Part shown: piece after piece, positions 41,557 to 50,002 of the stretch
Numbering within the stretch: position 1 is the first letter of the stretch
How the letters are laid out: every line of letters starts with the position of its first letter
Assembly: GCF_964246085.1 (NCBI RefSeq)
Contig: NZ_CAXTPD010000001.1
Strand: one strand, 5' to 3'
DNA from: Brotaphodocola sp003480315
GTDB taxonomy: Bacteria; Bacillota; Clostridia; Lachnospirales; Lachnospiraceae
DNA length: 64,000 bases
The notes under the pieces: generated by a model
Told to the model about the DNA's origin: nothing
The model's input: the letters and a program-made list of their open reading frames with translations, nothing else
The model's database searches: none
Program-made: the position numbers and the translations under genes

Positions 41557-43488
41557 ATGGCGTTTCATGAGGCACAGCTGCAGGCAATCCATCATCGGGA
41601 AGGCCCGATGATGGTGCTGGCAGGACCGGGATCCGGCAAAACGACCGTTATTACCCACAGGGTGAAGTATCTGGTGGAGCAGTGCGGAGTGGAGCCGGGC
41701 AGTATCCTGGTGATCACATTTACAAAAGCCGCTGCGCAGGAAATGAGGCAGCGATTTGAAAAGCTGATGGAGGGGCGCAGGCTCCCCGTCAGCTTTGGTA
41801 CGTTTCACGCAGTATTTTTTTCTATTTTAAAGCGTGCCTACCGCTATGACGCATCCAACATTGCCCGGGAGGAGCAGCGTACCCGGATCATCCGGGAGCT
41901 GGTGGATAAACTCCGCATGGATGTGGAGGACGAGGCGGAATTTACGTCCCAGATCCTCACCGAGATCAGCCTGGTAAAGGGCGAGATGATGGATCTGGAT
42001 TACTATTATTCCAAAAACTGTTCGGAGGAGCTGTTTAAGAAGCTGTACCAGGGCTATGAGAAGGCCATGATGGACAAAGGGCTTCTGGATTTTGACGATA
42101 TGCTGGTACTCTGCTATGAGCTGTTTACCCAGCGAAAGGACATTCTGACGGCGTGGCAGAACAAGTACCGGTATATTCTGATCGATGAATTTCAGGATAT
42201 CAACCGGGTACAATATGAGATAGTCCGGATGCTGGCGGCGCCCAGGAATAATCTGTTTATTGTGGGTGATGATGACCAGTCCATCTACCGGTTCCGGGGC
42301 GCAAAGCCGGAGATCATGCTGGGCTTTGAGAAGGATTATCCCCAGGCCAGGCGGACACTTCTGGGGATAAACTATCGCTCCACTTCAAACATTGTGGATG
42401 ACGCCGGAAAACTGATCCGACATAACAAGACCAGGTTTGACAAGGAAATCCGGGCTGCGAGAGGTGCGGGAAAGCCGGTGGTTACCTCTGGCTTTGCCGA
42501 TGCTCAGGCGGAGACCCGCATGATCGTGAAGGAAATCCAGGATTATGTACAGATGGGATATCCATATTCGGATATTGCGGTGCTCTACCGTACCAATCTG
42601 GAACCACGGCTTCTCATGGAACGGCTGATGGAATACAACATTCCGTTTCAGATGCGGGATGCCCTGCCAAACATTTACGAGCACTGGATCACCCAGGATC
42701 TTCTGACCTATATCCGCATGGCGGCAGATCCGCTGGCGGAACAGCACCAGGCAAAGCGGGCCGATGCACTGCGCATCATCAACCGGCCGAAGCGCTACAT
42801 CAGCCGGGAAGCGCTGGACGGAGCCGTCATTTCCTGGGACAGTGTGAAATCCTGGTACAGGGCGAAGGACTGGATGGTGGAGCGGATCGAGGATCTGGAG
42901 TATGATCTGAAAATCTTAAAGAAGCTGGCGCCGGTGGCGGCAGTGAATTATATCCGCAAGGCCATCGGCTATGATGAATATCTGACAGATTATGCGGAAT
43001 ACCGGCGCATGAAGCCGGAAGAGCTGTTTGAACTGGCAGACCAGATCCAGGAGAGCGCATTCGGCTATAAGACTATGGAGGCCTGGCTTCTCCACATGGA
43101 GGAGTACGGCGAGCAGCTAAAGCAGCAGGCCCAGAACCTGGGCGAACGGGATTTGAACTGTGTGGCACTCATGACGATGCACAGCTCCAAGGGCCTGGAG
43201 TTTCCGGTGGTCTACATCATGGACGCCAATGAGCGGGTAACGCCCCATCATAAGGCCGTGCTGGAGGCAGACTTAGAGGAGGAACGCCGCATGTTTTATG
43301 TGGCCATGACCCGGGCCAAAGACCGTCTCCATGTCTATTACACGAAGGAACGGTACGGAAAGCCTCAGGAACGGTCACGGTTTATTGATGAATACCTGTA
43401 TCCCGATGGGGCCCTACCCGGAGAATTCCGGCCGAAGGCACAGCAGAATGGAGCAGCAGGAAACTATAATCGAAGGGCGGTGCGGTGA
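41557..43488 (+). CDS. UvrD/PcrA-family ATP-dependent DNA helicase
   Basis: The 643-residue SF1A helicase contains Walker A AGPGSGKTT (22-30), motif Ia ITFTKAAAQEM, motif II ILIDEFQDIN, motif III GDDDQSIYRFRGA, motif IV INYRST, motif V TMHSSKGLEFPVVYI and motif VI VAMTRAKDRLHVYY. It is about 100 residues shorter than PcrA, mainly at the C-terminus, which suggests a paralogue specialised in repair or recombination. It starts 16 bases after gltX and overlaps the following adenosyltransferase gene by 4 bases. Confidence 0.92.
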   Translation: MAFHEAQLQAIHHREGPMMVLAGPGSGKTTVITHRVKYLVEQCGVEPGSILVITFTKAAAQEMRQRFEKLMEGRRLPVSFGTFHAVFFSILKRAYRYDASNIAREEQRTRIIRELVDKLRMDVEDEAEFTSQILTEISLVKGEMMDLDYYYSKNCSEELFKKLYQGYEKAMMDKGLLDFDDMLVLCYELFTQRKDILTAWQNKYRYILIDEFQDINRVQYEIVRMLAAPRNNLFIVGDDDQSIYRFRGAKPEIMLGFEKDYPQARRTLLGINYRSTSNIVDDAGKLIRHNKTRFDKEIRAARGAGKPVVTSGFADAQAETRMIVKEIQDYVQMGYPYSDIAVLYRTNLEPRLLMERLMEYNIPFQMRDALPNIYEHWITQDLLTYIRMAADPLAEQHQAKRADALRIINRPKRYISREALDGAVISWDSVKSWYRAKDWMVERIEDLEYDLKILKKLAPVAAVNYIRKAIGYDEYLTDYAEYRRMKPEELFELADQIQESAFGYKTMEAWLLHMEEYGEQLKQQAQNLGERDLNCVALMTMHSSKGLEFPVVYIMDANERVTPHHKAVLEADLEEERRMFYVAMTRAKDRLHVYYTKERYGKPQERSRFIDEYLYPDGALPGEFRPKAQQNGAAGNYNRRAVR

Positions 43489-44081
43489 TGATGGAAAAAA
43501 AGCCAGATGGAAACAGTCAGTCCAATGATGGTGGACAGGAAAGCCAGATGCAGAATCGGAAAGGCCTGGTACACATCTATTGTGGTGATGGCAAGGGCAA
43601 AACCTCCGCAGCCGTAGGACTGGCGGTCCGCGCCGCCGGCCGGGGCATGAAAGTCCTGATGGTGCGTTTTTTAAAAACCGAAGATTCCGGAGAAGTGGAA
43701 GTTCTGCGAAGTATCCCTTGCATCACCGTAACACCCTGCGACTGCACCTTTGGCTTTGTGTTCCGCATGACGGAAGAACAGAAACGGGAGGCCGCCCTCT
43801 ATTATCAGAGTCGGTTTGAGACCGCAGTGCAGGAATCCGTGAAGGGGCAGTATGACCTTCTGATCCTGGATGAGATTCTGGCTTCCTGCAATTACGGTAT
43901 GGTGCAGGAGCAGTCTGTAGTGGAATTTTTAAAGAACAGACCATCAGGGCTTGAGGTTGTGCTGACCGGGCGGGAACCATCGGAGAATCTGGTGGAACTG
44001 GCGAATTATGTGTCGGAAATCTGCATGCGAAAGCATCCATACCAGAAAGGTATTCCGGCCCGCAAAGGAATCGAATTCTGA
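43485..44081 (+). CDS. Cob(I)alamin / corrinoid adenosyltransferase (CobO/BtuR type)
   Basis: The 198-residue protein has an extended polar N-terminus (residues 1-25), then the P-loop GLVHIYCGDGKGKTSAA, VLMVRFLKT, DLLILDEI and LTGREPSENLVELANYVSE. These fit the CobA/BtuR/CobO enzymes that transfer the 5'-deoxyadenosyl group of ATP to cob(I)alamin or cob(I)yrinate diamide. GTG 43485 overlaps the helicase stop; ATG 43488 or 43491 are alternatives. With precorrin-2 formation at 4717-7760 it points to B12 use or synthesis in the cell. Confidence 0.9.
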   Translation: MMMEKKPDGNSQSNDGGQESQMQNRKGLVHIYCGDGKGKTSAAVGLAVRAAGRGMKVLMVRFLKTEDSGEVEVLRSIPCITVTPCDCTFGFVFRMTEEQKREAALYYQSRFETAVQESVKGQYDLLILDEILASCNYGMVQEQSVVEFLKNRPSGLEVVLTGREPSENLVELANYVSEICMRKHPYQKGIPARKGIEF

Positions 44082-44128
44082 CGAGCTGCCGGGGCGTTGC
44101 CTGGCTGCGCAATTTCTAAGAATAGCAG

Positions 44129-44157
44129 TTGCTTTTGCGGCGGCTATCTGATAAAGT
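44129..44157 (+). promoter_or_regulatory. Probable promoter of the DUF1292 gene
   Basis: TTGCTT (44129-44134) and TAAAGT (44152-44157) are 17 bases apart, 67 bases before the ATG. Confidence 0.5.
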
Positions 44158-44223
44158 GAAGAGGTAATATTTTTTTACCAGATGAAACCACTGAAAATCA
44201 ATTTTAAAAGTGAGGTACATTTT

Positions 44224-44553
44224 ATGGCAAAGAACCAGAACGAAGAGATGGATTTAGAGCAGGAGGAGATGACTGTCACCCTGACCCTGGATGACGGCAG
44301 CGAGGTAGAGTGCGTTGTGCTCACCATCTTCGAGGCAGGCGACCGTGACTATATCGCACTGCTCCCGACCGAGGGCGCAGAGGCAGACGAGGGAGAGGTA
44401 TACTTATACCGTTACGAAGAAGACGCAGACGGCAACCCGAGCCTGGACAACATCGAGGACGATGACGAGTACGAAGTAGTAGCAGACGCATTCGATGAGC
44501 TGCTTGACGACCAGGAGTTCGATGAAATCGTAGGAGAAGACGAGCTCGACTAA
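44224..44553 (+). CDS. DUF1292 acidic protein
   Basis: The start at ATG 44224 (AAGTGAGG upstream) gives a 109-residue, very acidic protein; an in-frame ATG at 44182 lacks a good ribosome site. The core MTVTLTLDDGSEVECVVLTIFE and DYIALLP segments match DUF1292 proteins (YrzB-like), small cytoplasmic proteins common in Firmicutes, often near ruvX/yrvF-type genes. No function is established. The C-terminus is almost entirely Asp/Glu. The last 20 bases before the large inverted repeat follow its stop. Confidence 0.88.
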   Translation: MAKNQNEEMDLEQEEMTVTLTLDDGSEVECVVLTIFEAGDRDYIALLPTEGAEADEGEVYLYRYEEDADGNPSLDNIEDDDEYEVVADAFDELLDDQEFDEIVGEDELD

Positions 44554-44581
44554 AAATTTAAATCATGTTCATGAAAGGTCC

Positions 44582-44762
44582 GAAGCAGGCCGGGGCGGTA
44601 TCCCGCTGCGCAAAATAGAAGTGCCGTGTTCGGACGATGTGGCTGACAGCCGTTTGCGGACAGTCGGACTGACCGTCCGCCTCCCGAAAACGTCAGTCGC
44701 CACATAGCCGGACACATTGCACTTCTATTTATGCTGCGCAGGATACCACCCCGTCCTGCTTC
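44582..44762 (+). repeat. Hairpin unit A of the 500-bp palindrome
   Basis: The left arm from 44582 (GAAGCAGG) pairs with the right arm ending 44762 (CCTGCTTC) over about 62 positions with few mismatches (for example ATAGAAGTGC with GCACTTCTAT). An apical stem GCGGAC (44656-44661) / GTCCGC (44675-44680) closes the loop. Confidence 0.85.
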
Positions 44763-44792
44763 TGCTTTCCTGGGTATTCTACTACAATAAAA

Positions 44793-44860
44793 GACACAAT
44801 CGGAACGGTACTGATAAAGCTGAAATTTCAGGCTTTTATCAATATCGTTCTGGCTGTGTC
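44793..44860. repeat. Central hairpin of the 500-bp palindrome
   Basis: GACACA (44793-44798) pairs with TGTGTC (44855-44860); inner segments GAACG/CGTTC and GATAAA/TTTATC and the palindrome CTGAAATTTCAG continue the stem. T-rich sequence on the right could make it act as a terminator. Confidence 0.75.
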
Positions 44861-44889
44861 TATCTTTTCTTAGTGAGGCCAATACAGTA

Positions 44890-45069
44890 GAAGCCGGTTA
44901 TCCCGGGATTCCGCGGAGCATAAATATGGGTATACGTGTCCGGCTATGCAGCGACTGGTGTTTGAGGTAGGCGGACATCTTGGCCAACTATCCGCAAACA
45001 TCTGTCAGCTGCATCGTCCGAACACAATATCCATATTTTGCGCAGCGGTATGCCGGAATAACCGGCTTC
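44890..45069 (-). repeat. Hairpin unit B of the 500-bp palindrome (inverted relative to A)
   Basis: GAAGCCGG (44890-44897) pairs with CCGGCTTC (45062-45069), and the stem continues inward through ATATGG/CCATAT and GGCTATGCAGC against GCTGCATCGTCC. Arm sequences differ from unit A while pairing is kept; loop blocks are shared. Confidence 0.85.
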
Positions 45070-45187
45070 GGACCTATATTGGTATTACTTTCAAATTGTT
45101 ATTCCCCTGTAAAAAGTTTCATAAAATGTAAAAAATGTCAGAAGACGGCAGGATGAGTCAGAATGCTGTCTGCATATTTACTTCCGG

Positions 45188-45237
45188 CTGACGGTTTGTT
45201 ATGCTCTATTTATCATTAAAATGATTTTGCGCGCAAA
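45188..45237 (+). promoter_or_regulatory. PTS operon promoter with palindromic operator
   Basis: CTGACG (45188-45193) and TATCAT (45211-45216) are 17 bases apart. Just downstream of the expected start point lies a perfect 12-bp palindrome TTTGCGCGCAAA (45226-45237), a plausible operator for the RpiR regulator at 49962-50738 or for catabolite control. Confidence 0.6.
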
Positions 45238-45258
45238 TATAATGAAATGGAGGGTAAA

Positions 45259-47298
45259 ATGAAAACATTTATACAAAAGCTGGGAAAATCTTTGATGGGG
45301 CCATTATCCATTATTGTAGCAGCCGGTTTATTATTAGGACTTGCATCAACACTGCAGAATCCGAATGTATTTGGTAATGTACTTCAGGATGTAGCGTTTG
45401 TAAACAATTTTGTCAGTCTTGTAAATGCGCTGGCAGGCGCCTTGTTTGGTCTTCTTCCGATTCTGTTCTGTATGTCTGTGGCACAGGGTATGTCAAGGGA
45501 AGACCGTGAAGTGGCAACATTTGCATCCATCATTGGCTTTGCACTGTTTCATACCACAATCCGCTTCTTCTTAAGCCTGAAAGGAATTACAGCAGATACA
45601 GTCAGCATTGACTATCTGATGGGACAGGGGTATTCCTTGCTGGAGGCAACACAGCAGAACGCGGCCTATGACACGGTTATGGGTATCTTTACCTACCGTA
45701 TGAGCATCTTTGGCGGTATCATTGTTGGTCTCTGGACCGCAATGATCCACAACCGTTTCCATGAGACACAGCTTCCGGTAGCATTCAGCTTCTTCAGCGG
45801 CAAGCGTTTCGTTCCGATCATGATGGTTGTGACGATTCCGTTCTTAGGCCTGCTTATGTTCTTTGTATGGCCGGTATTTAACGTAATCATCAATGGTTTC
45901 GGTCATCTTCTTGCATCTGCGGGAGCATTTGGCACATTTATTTACGGATTCCTGGAGCGTCTGCTGATCCCGACCGGACTGCATCACATTTTGAACCAGC
46001 TGATCCGTTTCACTCCGATCGGAGGAACCGCAGAGATCGACGGCCAGCAGGTATCCGGCGCACTGAATATCTTCAATACTCTGCTGATGCAGCAGAATCC
46101 GGATATGGATGTTATGCGTCAGGCAACCCGTTTCCTGACACAGGGAACTCATCCGTTCATGGTATTTGGTCTTCCGGCAGCATGCTACGCAATGTATAAA
46201 ACTGCATATCCGCAGAATCGTGAAAAAGCAAAAGGTATTTTACTGGCAGCTGGCCTGACCAGTTTCTTTACCGGCATCACCGAGCCGATTGAGTTTTCCT
46301 TTATCTTTATTTCACCGCTTTTATGGGTCTTCCATGCATTTATGGCAGGTACGTCCTTCCTGATCAATACCTTCCTGGGTGTCTGCATCGGTAACGCAGG
46401 CGGCGGCCTGGTTGATCTTATGCTGTTTGGTGTGCTTCGCGGACCGCAGACCAAATGGATCCTGAATGTGGCAGTAGGACTGGTTTACGCAGTGATCTAC
46501 TACAATGTATTTAAGTGGGCGATTGTGAAGTTTAATATTAAGACTCCGGGCCGCGAGGACGAGTCGGATGCAGTGGACTATAATGAAGAGATTACCGAAC
46601 TTGGCGCTGCAATCATGGAAGCACTTGGCGGAAAAGAAAATATTGTTGAGATCGACAACTGTATTTCCCGTCTCAGACTGATTCTGAAGGATTCCGCGAA
46701 AGTCAATGAGAAGGCATTAAAGGCAACCGGTTCACTTGGACTGATCCGCATCAATGAGGAGAATGTCCAAGTTGTATACGGCGCAAAGGTTGAGAAGGCA
46801 GCAGCAGAACTGAAGCGTGCTGTGAAAAAAGCGGGGGGCAGTGCGGCAGAAAAGCACGCAGGCTTTGAGGCTCCGGTAGCAGGAACCCTGATTCCGATCA
46901 CGGAAGTGAAAGACACCGCATTTTCCCAGAAGATGGTAGGGGATGGATTTGCCATCATTCCGGAAAGTGATACCGTATACGCACCGTGGAGCGGAACGGT
47001 TGCAGCCTGCTTTGAAACAAATCATGCAGTCGGCATCGTAACAGAAAACGGAGATGAAGTGCTGATCCATATTGGCATTGACACCGTGAAGCTGAAAGGG
47101 GAAGGCTTTAAGACCTTTGTAAAACAGGGACAGAAAGTAAAACAGGGAGAAAAGCTGATTACATTTGACCGGGAACTGATCCAGTCAAAAGGATTTGATC
47201 CAGTGGTAATCCTGATCTTCCCGAATAAAGCTGTGAATGTAAATGCAGCACATCAGAATCTTAAGGAACATCAGGGAATTGATGTAAAAATCAACTAA
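45259..47298 (+). CDS. PTS sugar transporter, IICBA (glucose/N-acetylglucosamine/maltose family)
   Basis: ATG 45259 is preferred, as GGAGG lies 5 bases before it; the upstream ATG 45247 overlaps that site. The 679-residue protein is a complete enzyme II in one chain: IIC membrane domain (about 1-420; substrate-site GITEPIEFSFIF), IIB with phosphocysteine Cys468 in IDNCISRLR, and a Crr-like IIA with phosphohistidine His604 in VLIHIGIDTV. It imports and phosphorylates a hexose-type sugar with phosphoenolpyruvate. The two genes that follow are hydrolase-like, not glycolytic, so the substrate may be an unusual sugar conjugate. Confidence 0.93.
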   Translation: MKTFIQKLGKSLMGPLSIIVAAGLLLGLASTLQNPNVFGNVLQDVAFVNNFVSLVNALAGALFGLLPILFCMSVAQGMSREDREVATFASIIGFALFHTTIRFFLSLKGITADTVSIDYLMGQGYSLLEATQQNAAYDTVMGIFTYRMSIFGGIIVGLWTAMIHNRFHETQLPVAFSFFSGKRFVPIMMVVTIPFLGLLMFFVWPVFNVIINGFGHLLASAGAFGTFIYGFLERLLIPTGLHHILNQLIRFTPIGGTAEIDGQQVSGALNIFNTLLMQQNPDMDVMRQATRFLTQGTHPFMVFGLPAACYAMYKTAYPQNREKAKGILLAAGLTSFFTGITEPIEFSFIFISPLLWVFHAFMAGTSFLINTFLGVCIGNAGGGLVDLMLFGVLRGPQTKWILNVAVGLVYAVIYYNVFKWAIVKFNIKTPGREDESDAVDYNEEITELGAAIMEALGGKENIVEIDNCISRLRLILKDSAKVNEKALKATGSLGLIRINEENVQVVYGAKVEKAAAELKRAVKKAGGSAAEKHAGFEAPVAGTLIPITEVKDTAFSQKMVGDGFAIIPESDTVYAPWSGTVAACFETNHAVGIVTENGDEVLIHIGIDTVKLKGEGFKTFVKQGQKVKQGEKLITFDRELIQSKGFDPVVILIFPNKAVNVNAAHQNLKEHQGIDVKIN

Positions 47299-47318
47299 AA
47301 GTCATACAGGGAGAAAAT

Positions 47319-48590
47319 ATGAAAACAAATAAGGCGAGAATACAGCATGACCTGGAGGTACTGGCAACCTATACTTCCACACCGGGACATGGTGTGACAC
47401 GGTCTTCTTATTCCAAAGAAGATAAGATGGCCAAGGAATATCTCAAGGAAGAAATGAAAAAACTGGGGATTCAGATTTATGAGGACGGATTTGGAACGCT
47501 GTTCGGAAGAAAAGAGGGAAAGCTAAAAGATGCGCCGGTTGTCATGTTTGGATCCCACTATGATTCCGTGGTAAACGGAGGCGCTTTTGACGGTGCGGCA
47601 GGCAGTGTTGCAGCATTGGAAACGATGAGGGTGCTCCATGAATGCGGCTATGAAAATGATTATCCGCTGGAGCTGATCCTGATGAATGCAGAGGAGGGGG
47701 CCACCTTTGGCCCCTGCACCGGAGTTTCCAATTCACGCGCGATGGTGGGCACCATGACAATGGGAGAGCTGGAGACGGTGAAGAACCGCTTTGGACAGAC
47801 AAAGCTGGAGGCCATGAAGGAGTACGGACTGGTTCCGGATCTGGAATCTGCAAAGCGTGCGCCTGGATCCATCAAAAATTTTGTGGAAATGCATGTGGAA
47901 CAGGGACCGGTTCTGGACCGCGAAAATATGGAGATCGGCCTGATCAAATACTTGGCCGGAATCGGACGCTATACGATCCGTTTCCACGGGCAGACTGCGG
48001 ATTCTACCGCTCCGATGGACAACCGGAAGGATGCACTGGTTGCAGCAGCCCGTTTTATCACCATGTTTGATGAGCAGATCAAGGCTCTTGGACCGGATGT
48101 GACCGGCATGGTGGGCAAGCTGGATATCACGCCGAACTCCAATCAGTTTGTACCGGAGCTGGTGGAAGGAAAGATTGAGATTCGCACATTCTCCAAAGAA
48201 TGCATTGAGAAGACGGATTTCAAACATATGATTCAGGAGCTTCTGGACCAGGTTGCAAAGCAGTATGGCATTACCTGTGATCTGGAAGAAATCCGGCGGA
48301 TCAATTATCCGAACCCGACAGGGCCGAGTGTTATGTGCTGGGAAAATGTAAAGAAAATGGAAGCCATCTGTGATGAGCTGGGTTACAGCCACTGCATCAT
48401 CAACAATGGAACCGGACATGATTCCATGATCATGACAGACTTCGCGGATACGAATATGATCTACGTTCCAAGCCGGAATGGCGGCGTTTCACACTGCCCG
48501 GAGGAATGGAGCGAATACGAAGATGTGAAGAAAGGCGCTGATGTTCTGCTGAATCTGATCATGGAACTGGGCAAAGAGGAAGAAAAATGA
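47319..48590 (+). CDS. M20-family amidohydrolase (allantoate amidohydrolase / N-carbamoyl amino-acid hydrolase-like)
   Basis: The 423-residue enzyme resembles AllC/hydantoinase-carbamoylase hydrolases. Metal ligands are seen in FGSHYDSV (His80), GGAFDGAAG (Asp91), NAEEGATFG (Glu pair), EMHVEQGPVLD and the C-terminal GTGHDSM. The dimer-interface segment usually written HAGTTPM reads ADSTAPM, so a substrate-contact His is lacking. It should cleave an amide, ureido or carbamoyl bond. Its place between a PTS transporter and an M24-like gene suggests it acts on what the PTS brings in. AGGGAGAAAAT precedes the ATG. Confidence 0.85.
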   Translation: MKTNKARIQHDLEVLATYTSTPGHGVTRSSYSKEDKMAKEYLKEEMKKLGIQIYEDGFGTLFGRKEGKLKDAPVVMFGSHYDSVVNGGAFDGAAGSVAALETMRVLHECGYENDYPLELILMNAEEGATFGPCTGVSNSRAMVGTMTMGELETVKNRFGQTKLEAMKEYGLVPDLESAKRAPGSIKNFVEMHVEQGPVLDRENMEIGLIKYLAGIGRYTIRFHGQTADSTAPMDNRKDALVAAARFITMFDEQIKALGPDVTGMVGKLDITPNSNQFVPELVEGKIEIRTFSKECIEKTDFKHMIQELLDQVAKQYGITCDLEEIRRINYPNPTGPSVMCWENVKKMEAICDELGYSHCIINNGTGHDSMIMTDFADTNMIYVPSRNGGVSHCPEEWSEYEDVKKGADVLLNLIMELGKEEEK

Positions 48591-50002
48591 GAGAAGCTGG
48601 ACAGATTTGCTATGGAACTGTGACACCTCCTGAGCCGGATTGTACCGGAGTCCCGGTTCTGATCAGCGATGAGGTCATGGAGAAGCGCTGCGCAGCAGTG
48701 ATGGCACGCATGGAAGAAGAAAAACTGGATTCTCTGGTGGTTTACGGGGATCTGGAACATGGGCAGAATTTTGCCTATCTTACGGGATTCCTTCCAAGAT
48801 TTGAGGAGGCGCTGCTGGTTTTGAACAGAGACGGGCATCATGCCATGCTGATGGGCAATGAAAACCTGAATAAAGTATCCTGTGCCCGGATCAAAGCCCA
48901 GGCTGTTCATGTTCCGTTTTTTTCCCTGCCCAATCAGCCGATGACCGGCGAATGCAGTCTCACGGACTGTTTTCAGAAGGCCGGACTGAAAAGCGGAAGC
49001 CGGATTGGAATTGTCGGATGGAAGCATTTTACCAGCCGGATTCTGGATAACCGGCAGCTGTTTGATGTGCCGTTCTATATTGTGGAGGCAGTCCGGGAAA
49101 ACGCGGGAACGGATGGAACCGTGGTGAATGCGGCAGATATTTTTATTGGAAATAAGGGTGTTCGATGCATCAATACAGCCAATGAACTGGCCCATTATGA
49201 GTTTGGCGCGGCGCTGGCTTCAGACTGCATATTAAAAGCAATGGATCATCTGGACATTGGAGTAAAGGAAACAGAACTCGGGGCAGACCTGCAGGCGCTG
49301 GGGCAGAAAAATAGTGTAGTGACTATTGCCGCGGCAGGAAAACGATTTGAGAAAGCAAACCTTTATCCTATGGACAAAGAAGTGAAGCCGGGGGATCCCA
49401 TCAGCCTGACAGTCGGATATCGCGGAGGACTTTCCTCCCGCTGCGGTTATGCGGTTCGCAGTGCACAGGAATTGCCGGAAGAGTCGAGGGATTATCTGGA
49501 ACAGGTAGTAAGGCCATATTATCATGCGATGGTGGTATGGCTGGAGGAAATCCGCTGCGGAATGAGCGGCGGGGAACTGTATGACCTGATTGAGCAGGTG
49601 CTGCCGAAAGAGAAATACCGCTGGTCACTTTGTCCGGGACACCTGACGGCGGATGAAGAGTGGATGTCCTCTCCGGTTTATGAGGCGAGTGAGGAAATCC
49701 TGGAAAGCGGAATGATGCTGCAGACGGATATCATTCCATCGGTTCCCGGCTATGCGGGAACCAGCGCGGAAAGTACAATCGCGCTGGCAGATGAATCCCT
49801 GCGCATGGAAATCCGGAAAGAAGAGCCGGAACTCTGGGCACGGATTGAGAAACGCAGAAACTATCTGGAACAGGTACTGGGAATCCAGCTGCATCCGGAC
49901 GTACTGCCGATGTGTTCCACAGTCGCGTATCTGCGTCCGTTTCTGTTAGAAAAGGGCAAGGCTATGCATGTGAAGAATCTTCCGGCTGATTCAGATAATT
50001 GA
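48587..50002 (+). CDS. M24 (creatinase/prolidase)-like protein, probably without metal site
   Basis: The 471-residue protein has a creatinase-type N-terminal domain (LDSLVVYGDLEHGQNFAYLTGF) and a C-terminal pita-bread domain (VKPGDPISLTVGYRGGLSSR; LCPGHLTADEEW; LQTDIIPSV). In active M24 enzymes the first segment carries two Asp ligands (D.G....GY.SD.TR) and the second a GHG/His; here these positions are Val, Ser and others. It is thus probably a non-metal hydrolase, like creatinase itself, or a binding protein. It overlaps the M20 gene by 4 bases and, tail to tail, the rpiR gene by 41 bases. Confidence 0.75.
   Translation: MREAGQICYGTVTPPEPDCTGVPVLISDEVMEKRCAAVMARMEEEKLDSLVVYGDLEHGQNFAYLTGFLPRFEEALLVLNRDGHHAMLMGNENLNKVSCARIKAQAVHVPFFSLPNQPMTGECSLTDCFQKAGLKSGSRIGIVGWKHFTSRILDNRQLFDVPFYIVEAVRENAGTDGTVVNAADIFIGNKGVRCINTANELAHYEFGAALASDCILKAMDHLDIGVKETELGADLQALGQKNSVVTIAAAGKRFEKANLYPMDKEVKPGDPISLTVGYRGGLSSRCGYAVRSAQELPEESRDYLEQVVRPYYHAMVVWLEEIRCGMSGGELYDLIEQVLPKEKYRWSLCPGHLTADEEWMSSPVYEASEEILESGMMLQTDIIPSVPGYAGTSAESTIALADESLRMEIRKEEPELWARIEKRRNYLEQVLGIQLHPDVLPMCSTVAYLRPFLLEKGKAMHVKNLPADSDN

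Larger units (their letters stand above)
44576..45075. repeat. 500-bp near-palindrome made of two inverted 180-nt hairpin units
   Basis: The gene-free stretch after the DUF1292 gene is one inverted repeat of two 250-base arms. It begins AGGTCCGAAGC (44576-44586) and ends with the complement (45065-45075). Its centre, 44825.5, is also the centre of the perfect palindrome CTGAAATTTCAG (44820-44831). Each arm holds a unit that folds on itself (44582-44762 and 44890-45069). Blocks shared by both units, read outward-in, include CCGCTGCGCAAAATA, TGTTCGGACGATG, GCTGACAG, GTTTGCGGA, GTCCGCCT, CAGTCG and CATAGCCGGACAC. I do not recognise the family. It could be a mobile palindromic element, a structured RNA or a two-way terminator. 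No protein frame is credible. Confidence 0.85.

Noticed and set aside
44576..45075. CRISPR array or ordinary terminator pair
   Set aside because: There are no regularly spaced direct repeats with unique spacers; the repeats are inverted, long and symmetrical about one centre, and far larger than an intrinsic terminator.
44946..45131. Short open frame inside hairpin unit B
   Set aside because: It falls in the inverted repeat, has no ribosome site and no similarity to the equivalent region of unit A at the protein level.
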